A DNA stretch of 29,395 nt from Hemicentrotus pulcherrimus. Lineage: Eukaryota > Echinodermata > Echinoidea > Camarodonta > Strongylocentrotidae. Positions 22,080-29,395 of this stretch are shown one piece after another (position 1 is the first letter of the stretch; each line of letters opens with the position of its first letter). The notes below the pieces were generated by a model. The model saw only the letters and a list, made by a program, of their open reading frames with translations, had not been told where the DNA came from and did no database searches. The translations under genes and the position numbers were made by a program. Where the stretch lies: NCBI GenBank assembly GCA_003118195.1, contig BEXV01000297.1:33484-62878 (forward strand), written 5' to 3'.

Positions 22080-22420
22080 GCATTTAGTTGCATGACGAAC
22101 ATAGCTTCGGGAAGGAGGTCGCCCTCCTGAATGGATACAACGACCTCGGGTATGTTCACCCCATATCGAATCAATGGTTGTCTGCAGCACGCACGATGGC
22201 TAATTGAATGCGGGCGAGTCACAATCGGTCGTAAATGAATTAATGATCGACAACCGTGTGTAAGTTACATCCACCCATTCGATAATTCATAGCGGGCCTA
22301 AATCTTTGATCTCATTCCTGTTCAAATCTTTAGAGTCGCAATGCAACGATGGGAAAGATGTTTTGTCCACGTTCGACCACTGTAAATATGCATAGCACGG
22401 TACTCATCATGTGATGTCAT
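22080..22420. promoter_or_regulatory. Complex non-repetitive block, candidate cis-regulatory element
   Basis: This sequence is less AT-rich than its surroundings and lies directly beside the 5' head of the minus-strand SINE. It contains a Tcf/Lef-type CTTTGATC (22304-22311), homeodomain cores TAATTG (22201-22206) and AATTAAT (22238-22244), and a hairpin AGGAGG-TCGC-CCTCCT (22113-22128). No coding frame of note. Function is inference from motif content. Confidence 0.25.
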
Positions 22421-22902
22421 GTCATGCAGAATAATAACCCTTTTAAAAATTAATGCTATGAAATATTTCAGTACAGGAGATAACAAAATCGGCCGAGATG
22501 CTTAAAAATGTAATGGAGAAGATTCAGACACACAGATTGACCATGCATCACATGAATCGGGACCACTATCAATTTCATTTATGAATCTGAGCTATGGAGA
22601 ATAATACATTAACCAAAGAAGTGCGTGTATTGCAACCTCAGAAGAAAAATACAAACACATTTCAAAACTATCGAAAGCAGAAATGAAATCAAGTAAACCG
22701 AACAAGAAATATTTTACAGATAAAATGGGGAAAGCGGAAGAAAATTATAATCCTTTTCACAATGGTAACTATATTGAGATTTTAATAGTCCTGACCACAA
22801 CTCTTTATTGTAGCTATTATTGGGGAAGGCAAAGAGGAATAATAAAAGCACTCATGTCGGGTGTCGCGGCTTAGGAGACGGCCTCCCATTATTCTCAAAA
22901 CG

Positions 22903-22949
22903 TTAAAACAGTGTGAAACCTAACGAAACGGTGCGAAACAGCATGAAAC
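22903..22949. repeat. Helically phased GAAAC array (10-bp period)
   Basis: The pentamer GAAAC occurs at 22915, 22925, 22935 and 22945, exactly 10 bases apart, with a related AAAAC at 22905 in the same phase. The intervening five bases differ (CTAAC, GGTGC, AGCAT), so this is phasing of a short core rather than a simple tandem repeat. Confidence 0.75.
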
Positions 22950-23627
22950 GTGAACAAGACGGAATCAAATCACTTTAGAAACACTGTCCGTCTCAATGGA
23001 CCTCTTGAAGGGGGTTCAGTATGCCAATCTGTAGGGAGACCAGAAATAGAGGAAGACTAAAGTTACTATCTTGGTGATCTATTAAAATTGGTCATGAAGG
23101 TCTGATCTCTGCTAGAGCTATCGGTGGTGTAATTGGTCCAATTCGAACCACTCACTGTGAAGTATTTTGTCACTGCTTATTATTTCTTCCCAGCCACCAT
23201 ACCGCGGCGTTATTACGATGAATTGGTGCATTTATGTTGTTGATTTAGCCTGGGATAGCGTTAATATACCTGGTGTGAAGGAATGATGTCGCCGTTCATC
23301 TCAAACCCATTTCACACGATGTAATCCTAATATATTCTGGATAAATCAGCTAACATTTCGTTCGACACAAATTTTGATAATCTATTTATTTCTTGACCAA
23401 CAGCACAGACTGAAAGGACCCATTTATAATGAAAAAGAAAGAAAGAAAACAAAAAATATTAATGCTGGCACTTTTTCTTTCATACATTTTTAAATTGTAA
23501 CAAATTACTTTTTTTTTGTACACTGAATGAAAGCAAAGTAATAATTATTATTTGAGCAGTGCCATGCAGTGTTGTCTGAGAATCTATGGCATGTGTTCAG
23601 AATTCTGTTCATGATCCATTTGACTCG

Positions 23628-23649
23628 AATCGATTTGAATATTGATTTA
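23628..23649. promoter_or_regulatory. Paired Onecut-type sites
   Basis: AATCGATTT (23628-23636) is followed three bases later by TATTGATTTA (23640-23649), which fits the Onecut/HNF6 consensus. In AT-rich DNA this could arise by chance. Confidence 0.2.
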
Positions 23650-23755
23650 AACTCCATTATACACAGATTTACCAAACTTTGGGTTTGGAGTCATATTGGC
23701 AAACCTTATCCGGTATGTTACTTTATGCTTTTTGTTTTCTATCATATTTACTCTC

Positions 23756-23845
23756 CACCCACCCCCACCCCACCCCCATTTTTCCTCCTCTCTCTTTCTC
23801 TCTCTTCGCCGTCGTCTTTCTATCTCTCTCTGTCTCTCTTCTTTA
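23756..23845. repeat. CCCA/CT polypyrimidine tract
   Basis: CACCC-type units are followed by CT-rich sequence with TCTCTCTC blocks. It accounts for the Pro/Ser/Leu-rich tail of an open frame here. Confidence 0.9.
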
Positions 23846-23919
23846 GACTATCACCTTGAAACATGTGTAAATTGAGCAATACGCCTCAGAATATGTCATT
23901 TTTATATCTTGATTTGTGC

Positions 23920-24080
23920 GGAGTCGGCACCGAGGGGTCAGCAGGAGAGTCAAGACAAGCGGTCTAGTTCAACTTCAAAGACGGCTAGACTGGGTCATTG
24001 TGCATAGTAGCTAGGCCAAATCACCGAGCGAACAACTCAAAGCTTGTAGCTACACTATGGTGATGACTGCTAAACTGCTC
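23920..24080. other. GC-rich unidentified segment
   Basis: Less AT-rich than its flanks, with an inverted GTCTAG...CTAGAC pair and two GTAGCTA copies. I do not recognise it and see no frame. It may be an old repeat. Confidence 0.2.
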
Positions 24081-25331
24081 CCAATGGACCCACATATAAA
24101 AAGAAATAGTTTTCCCTTCTCTTCTTGATTTTACTGGATTTCATCCTTTCTGCCAAGGAACGCTGCCTGAAAATGGTGCCAATATCACATGGAGAAAGTG
24201 TGTCAAAAGCCCCAGGCTACTACACAACACGCGCTTAGCCCCCTTATCCAGCCGATTTACCGGGAAAAAATCTTAATATTCCTTCTCATTTTCAATCTTT
24301 AGTTTGCTTTATCTTAATGAAAAACAAATGATAGTGCCATCTTGCGCATATTCCTAGTAATACTTTACAATAATTATATTTTACTTATACAACCAAAAAA
24401 CATAATGATTTAGGCAAATATTAGGTGTCCCCGTGAATGGCGCACAAACGGGTGACACTTAGGAAATAATTGTAGTCGTTATACTTCAACTTAAATTATA
24501 TATGACAAACAATTCTGTTTTCTTCAAATGAACAAACATCATTTCTACAAAATAAAGAAGTACGTTACCAAGGTATGAAGTTATAAGGTCACCATAAAAC
24601 TATAAGTCGATATCACGTTCGTTCAAAATACACTTCCAAAATGTCTACGTGTTTCCAAGGAATATAATAGTAGCATGATGCATGATGTGAAGTATTTGTA
24701 CAAAATAATGGTTTATTCTTGCGTAAATGTTAATTCTAAGCATCGAAAACAAATTGTTGCGCAACATTTACTTACAATTTTTCCCGAGTGCTAACCTACT
24801 TTAAAAGTTGCTATAACAACACTGAATTTGCGAGAGTTTAGCTGCACTTTACAAGTGACGATCGGCATCTTTTTTGTAGGTCGGTGTAAACTTGGTTTCT
24901 CTTACAGCTTTTCTGCCTCTTTTCTTTTCGACAACTTATGTGTATGCGTCTGTAAAAAGGGGCGGGCGGCACGCTTCAGATAGAAAAGGCAAAAAAGGGG
25001 GAAAGGAGAAGTAGGAGGGAACCCCTTTCTTCTTCTTTTAGAGGCTGGAGACGGGATTCCGAACGACCGCACCACGCCGCCGTCTAGTGTTTGCAGTAAA
25101 GCTATGAATTTTGGTATTGTCCAGCCTGGTTCGACACTCAATCTCCGTCCCCATAGCAAAGTCACGATCATACCTATTATGACGAACAGTAACAGAGAGA
25201 ACTGCGACTGATCGATAATGTGGTTGTTTGGGGTCGGAGAAACGATCTCAGAGATGGAGACGGTTAGAAAGAAAATGTTATGATGTACGAGTAAAGGAAA
25301 GAAAAGAAAATGATGTCACTTATGAAGGGAA

Positions 25332-25336
<5 letters not shown>

Positions 25337-25368
<32 letters not shown>
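25337..25368. repeat. (GA)16 microsatellite
   Basis: Uninterrupted GA run within a 350-base purine-rich stretch. Confidence 0.97.
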
Positions 25369-25373
<5 letters not shown>

Positions 25374-25489
25374 AGAGAAAAGTAGATGGTTGCAAAAATA
25401 TTATGATGCGAAAGTAAACAAGGAATAGAAAGAACATTCTGGATAAAGAAAAATGACAAGAGCCGGATAAAAACAGGGATAGATTTTTT

Positions 25490-25593
25490 TTAAAATGAAA
25501 TAAAGAAAAATGAAAGAGATATGATAGAGAAAAAGAGAGAGAGAAAGACAGAAAGAGAGTAAGTGAAAGAGAAAGGAAAAGAGGGAGAGATTT
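25490..25593. repeat. GA/AAAG-rich polypurine tract
   Basis: Nearly all purines on +, built of GAAA and GAGA units. Together with the (GA)16 it creates a spurious Leu/Ser-rich minus-strand frame. Confidence 0.9.
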
Positions 25594-25726
25594 GGGTAAA
25601 GATTTGGCGTTCCTCTCTAAGGCCCGTCTTTCAGTCGTCGAGACACGATTGTCGATTTTTCTCCCCTTGGGCAGTTTGCTGACAAGCTCCGGAAACAATC
25701 AACGCATCGATACTTCCGGACTACAT

Positions 25727-25828
25727 CCCCTCCCTTTCCTCCTCCTCCCTTTCCTCCTCCTCCTCCTTCGCCTCCTTCCTCCCTTCTCCTCCTCCCCTCC
25801 TCCTCCCCTTCTACCCCTCCTCCTCATT
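25727..25828. repeat. (CCT)n-rich polypyrimidine tract
   Basis: CTCC/CCTCC units with very few purines on +. Together with the upstream purine-rich stretch it makes a switch in strand composition within about 150 bases. Confidence 0.92.
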
Positions 25829-28698
25829 ACTAGAAATTGATAAAGATCATTATCAGTAAGAAAAAATCAATGTCCGGGCGGATTCGTTTTTGCGAATCAT
25901 AGTTTGATATTGGAAGAAAAATAGGCTTAGACTTTTAGATATCGAGATTTTTCACGACAAACTTTCTCTATCATCATGATCAATCGCTCCTAAATACTCA
26001 TACTGACATTATACATGTACAAGGGATTTTTAATGTCAAGACCCAAAAAACATATTAGACAGGCTAAGATTAATCAAAATAATCACGAACGAAACACAAC
26101 GATTGGCAGCTCGAGCATTGGAAAAACACATCATTATCCCACAGTGATGAATCTGAATCAAAAGAAAGAAGGAAAGAAATATGGAAGATTGAAAGAAAGA
26201 AAGAACAAACAACAGAAGATAACGGTACGATGACGCGTGTTCCATGATAGCGTATTATTGAACTCTGTTCCAAAACGATTTTTGATCTTGCATCTCGATC
26301 TCGCAAGGTTGGTTTCTACGTCGAAATTGTCACAAACATGCAAAGTCGTCTAACAAGGGATAGCCTACACGGATATCATTTGCATTTTAATATTTGACTG
26401 CCAGCACAGTTGATGAATCGGACGAAAAATCGAAGAAGATTAGACAAGGATAACGTACATGTCTTTTTATTATTCATTACAACACTAAAAAAAACTCATG
26501 TACGGAGGAATTTTAGCAATCTTTATCTCTTCCACGCGTCTATTCAGATGTGTGTTTAGAAATCCGATAACCGAACTAAGTAGTCAGTAGCAGTGATCCT
26601 GTGGTTCTTGTACCACTCTTTTTTTGTTGAAATAAACTTGAAATCGTCTTGTCAAGACCTTATTTTCTTCTCTTTTCTTTCAAAGAAAGAGATGTATTAT
26701 CTTGCTTAAAAGCCAACTTGTAAAATGTCTTAATCGGACTACATAGCTCAACTTAATGATTTAAATAATAATGAACTAATATCCTGCATTAAAATAAAGA
26801 TATATATTTTTTGTTAAGTTCAAATATAAAGTTACTGCTTTCTCTCTGTATCGATTTTATAATGATACTATAACGATACTCATTATATTGTTTTTCATTA
26901 TAAACCTATATGTTACAGTGCTGATTCAAACGGTGGCGAGGATAACATTTATGTAGTCTCATAAAAAACGTCATGTTTACAAGATGCCTGCCAATGACTT
27001 ACTTATGTAATATAGATCTGCAGATTTTCAAACAAGGATATCAAAATTATTGATCTGAATTTATTAAAAAAATCATTCCATTGTTGTAGATCAGAATGAT
27101 ATCGTAACGTAATGAAAGACATGCACGTATACGTATTTTCCCTGCATATCTACCACGATGATGTAGGTTTGTTTTAGCATTCTTAGCAACCTGAGGACAA
27201 ATAAGCAATTTCAATCTATAGAATTCTGTTTAAGCAACCTGTTTTCGATATTTCCCCTCTGCCTTCATTCCATAATGTCACATACAAATTATGCTCATCT
27301 CTCTGCTTGAATTAAGTAGGTCGATGTTTGCTCGAAAACTTGAAAAACCTGTCAGAATTTTCTCATTTTAGTCAGGTTGCGTGTGAATAGCCCTCATTTA
27401 TCACAGAATAACTTCATCTTGGACGACAGACCGTTGAATGTAATGGTAGAAAATAATTCGACTTTTCACGAGTATCTGACGCATTTGTATTTTTCTTTTT
27501 TTCTTCTTCTTTTGAGTAAATTTCATCACATTACGGTAGCGCAAAAGCGCGCCCATTTACCCGTCTCTTTTGTAAGGCATCAATGTCATTTATAGATGAA
27601 ATACTAAATGAAAATCAGGGACACCCAGACCCACATTCCCGCAATAGAATGGCACTAATTTCTGGATATAATTTGGTGAAGTAGTAGGTCTTTTGTATTT
27701 ACATTCCAAGAAGCGGAGAAGTATTGGGAGGAGATAGAATCACGGAACGCGTCTCCCAGGCAGAGCGTTAACGAGGATGTTATTACATTATCCGATATGC
27801 TCCAATTGTCTGCTTTCCCCATACGGCCTATATAGAAACGGTAGTAGAGCTCCGTATATACAGACCAGTCTCTTTTCAATATTCTTCCTTTACTAAATAT
27901 TTCAATCTGTCTATTTTCTAAACACAATATTAATAACTTGAGGAGCCTATGTATGAATATCATGAATATAGGCCTATCAACAGACCAGTCATGTCAGTAC
28001 TGTGTATTCGTTACATCGTTAAAATGTAGGCTTATCTAAAATAGAATGATCAAATGAAATAAGTTCATGTCGAGTGCAATAGTTTTATTTCTCTAAAAAA
28101 GAACAAAAAAGCTCCATGGCATAATTTTTAACTAAAAGTCTGTAAATGAATCATCATACATATTGACATCTCATCTAAGACTAGTAAGAGCCCTTTAACA
28201 CAAATTATGTTTAAATAAAAACATAAACTTGTTATCGGCTATAATATGCATCGACTTAACGACGCTTACTTTCCAGACTTAAAACAAATATTGAAGGCCT
28301 AACACGTCTTTTTCTACAATTGTTTCACATGGCGTTACTAGTAATCATGTCTCGTTTGTACTGTAATATTTAATGTCTGGAAGCCATCAACTCGGCCCGC
28401 CACACGCAGTGCAACTCGCCATCATTAGTCTGGTATTCATCGACCCCTTACCATAAACCTTCCACTTGGGTGTAGTAGTTTGCAGTTGATGTGAAACATT
28501 AACAAACTAAAACCTACCCTCCATTTACAGTACGTGACACTTCCGTTCTTATTAACAATTTCAGAGCGTAGAAAAGATTTATAATCTTGAATTATGTAGT
28601 CGAAAAGAATCTTTTTAAAACATCTAGATACACCAAGAAAAAAAAATGAAAACAAAAAAATCATATTCTGGAAGGCCTAGTAAAACTATGTAGAATTT

Positions 28699-28713
28699 AA
28701 AAAAAAAAAAAAA
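28699..28713. repeat. Poly-A run (A15)
   Basis: Fifteen A residues in an A-rich region with several shorter A runs at 28639-28760. Confidence 0.95.
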
Positions 28714-28919
28714 CATAGGTCGAAAACACGCTGGTATTTGTGCTTACAGAAAATTTAAAAAAAACAGTACACATTTAGTTTCAAATTATTATGATTACAA
28801 AAGAAGCAAGCAAAAAATGTTTAAATCCAAAGTGTGAGTTTGTTTGGTGCAAATTGGAAAGTTCATGATAAAGTATCATAGGAGTACGAAAACTGAAATA
28901 ACCCGTGAATAGAGAGACA

Positions 28920-29155
28920 ACTACCGGTAAAGGTTTCTATGTATCTCGCTTCGTTTAGGTGGTGATGGAAGAAGAGAACCCATTCGCCTCTTACTACCCT
29001 CATCCTCGTCGGTTCACCCACTGCAGTTTCCCGCTGAGAAGCTGGCTCGCGCGACAAACCTCGCGTCACCGCTCAGCGTCTATGCTGTCCGAATCAATTC
29101 ACAGGACATAGCTTGATGTGTACGACGTATCATCATAGTAGTACCGGTACTGCCA
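28920..29155. promoter_or_regulatory. CpG-containing block with two TACCGGTA palindromes, candidate regulatory element
   Basis: TACCGGTA occurs at 28922-28929 and again inside the 12-bp perfect palindrome AGTACCGGTACT (29140-29151). Between them is a GC-rich, CpG-dense segment (about 29040-29085, including CTCGCGCGAC and CTCGCGTCACC). A 68-codon minus-strand frame is present but unrecognised. CCGG-centred palindromes resemble Grainyhead-type sites only loosely. Confidence 0.2.
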
Positions 29156-29383
29156 TGGACCTACTAGAGATCAACTTTACAAAAGAGGGGTGTAACTAGA
29201 CAGAAATGGTGGAATTAATGGGGAAGGAGTTGAGGCCGCGTGGCTCCATGCATTATGATAAATTACTTTTCCAAATTCTATATTCTGTTTTCCTACAATG
29301 CAAATCTTTGGTCGAGTATTTACACCACTCCATAATTATATTTGAAGCACTGTTGGAATGCATGGCAGAATGTCCCTCTTCTA

Positions 29384-29395
29384 CCCCCCCCCCCC
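29384..29395. repeat. Poly-C run (C12) at the window end
   Basis: Twelve C residues form the exact right end, mirroring G12 at the left end. Confidence 0.95.

Larger units (their letters stand above)
16587..29395. other. Non-coding DNA, probably further upstream intron or intergenic
   Basis: There is no recognisable exon. The open frames are under 140 codons and resemble chance frames or microsatellite translations, for example the Met/Ile-rich frames over the GAT repeat near 18.2 kb. Two SINE-like elements, simple repeats and the motif-dense blocks listed separately are the only structures I can support. Confidence 0.65.

Noticed and set aside
25042..25150. Possible tRNA/SINE remnant, with CGTTCGGAATCCCG resembling a B box on the minus strand and an 8-bp inverted AGGCTGGA/TCCAGCCT pair
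   Set aside because: No convincing A box at the right distance, no recognisable body, and the inverted repeat is too short.
25264..25698. 144-codon Leu/Ser/Phe-rich minus-strand frame resembling a membrane protein
   Set aside because: It is a translation of GA-rich repeats. The apparent hydrophobic segments are microsatellite artefacts.
27671..27700. GAAGTAGTAGGTC segment, considered as a let-7-like microRNA
   Set aside because: It departs from the let-7 seed and no precursor hairpin could be traced around it.
28437..28664. Minus-strand frame containing H-I-N-C-K-L, considered as a LIM-domain fragment
   Set aside because: It lacks the second Cys pair and the other zinc ligands, so the resemblance to H-L-N-C-F-T-C is a chance partial match.
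1..29395. CRISPR arrays, bacterial operons, rRNA genes, or retroelement and transposase coding regions
   Set aside because: None were seen. There are no regularly spaced identical repeats with unique spacers, no compact gene layout and no recognisable enzyme motifs. The window is ordinary animal intronic-type DNA apart from the items reported.

Overview
The window is 29.4 kb of AT-rich, microsatellite-rich nuclear DNA from an animal. It holds one convincing coding segment: a single internal exon of a LIM-homeodomain transcription factor of the Lim1 (Lhx1/Lhx5) class, on the minus strand at 11332-11789. It encodes a long acidic/serine-rich linker and homeodomain residues 1-46, then stops at a clean GT donor inside the homeodomain. 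The gene structure is eukaryotic. The Lim1-type homeodomain and two tRNA-derived SINE-like elements of a style common in marine invertebrates point to a marine invertebrate deuterostome. A sea urchin or related echinoderm is my leading guess, but this is inference and no species-diagnostic marker is present.

Layout. Bases 1-11331 lie downstream of the exon in gene orientation, and I cannot find the exon for homeodomain helix 3 (beginning V-W-F-Q-N-R-R) there. This stretch looks like intron. It contains a CpG-rich block near 2.36-2.61 kb, a GC-rich block near 3.9-4.1 kb, a diverged 260-bp direct duplication near 4.64-4.97 kb, a (GAA)n tract, CT microsatellites, and two motif-dense blocks near 9.04-9.26 and 10.08-10.30 kb that may be intronic regulatory DNA. 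Bases 11790-29395 lie upstream of the exon, and I cannot find LIM-domain exons there either. This side carries two SINE-like elements (about 17656-17860 on + and 21755-22034 on -), a 479-base N gap embedded in a (TAC)n microsatellite, many simple repeats, a 10-bp-phased GAAAC array at 22905-22949, and several palindromic homeodomain/Onecut-type motifs.

Both ends of the window are 12-base G/C homopolymers, and four more C12-13 runs occur inside. This suggests the window is a whole assembly contig or scaffold that broke at such runs. If so, the exon is isolated by at least 11 kb and 17 kb of non-coding DNA, and the rest of the gene is on other contigs or, for one small exon, possibly inside the gap.

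All other open frames are short, mostly low-complexity translations of microsatellites, and not supported as genes. The regulatory interpretations rest on motif reading alone and are hypotheses.
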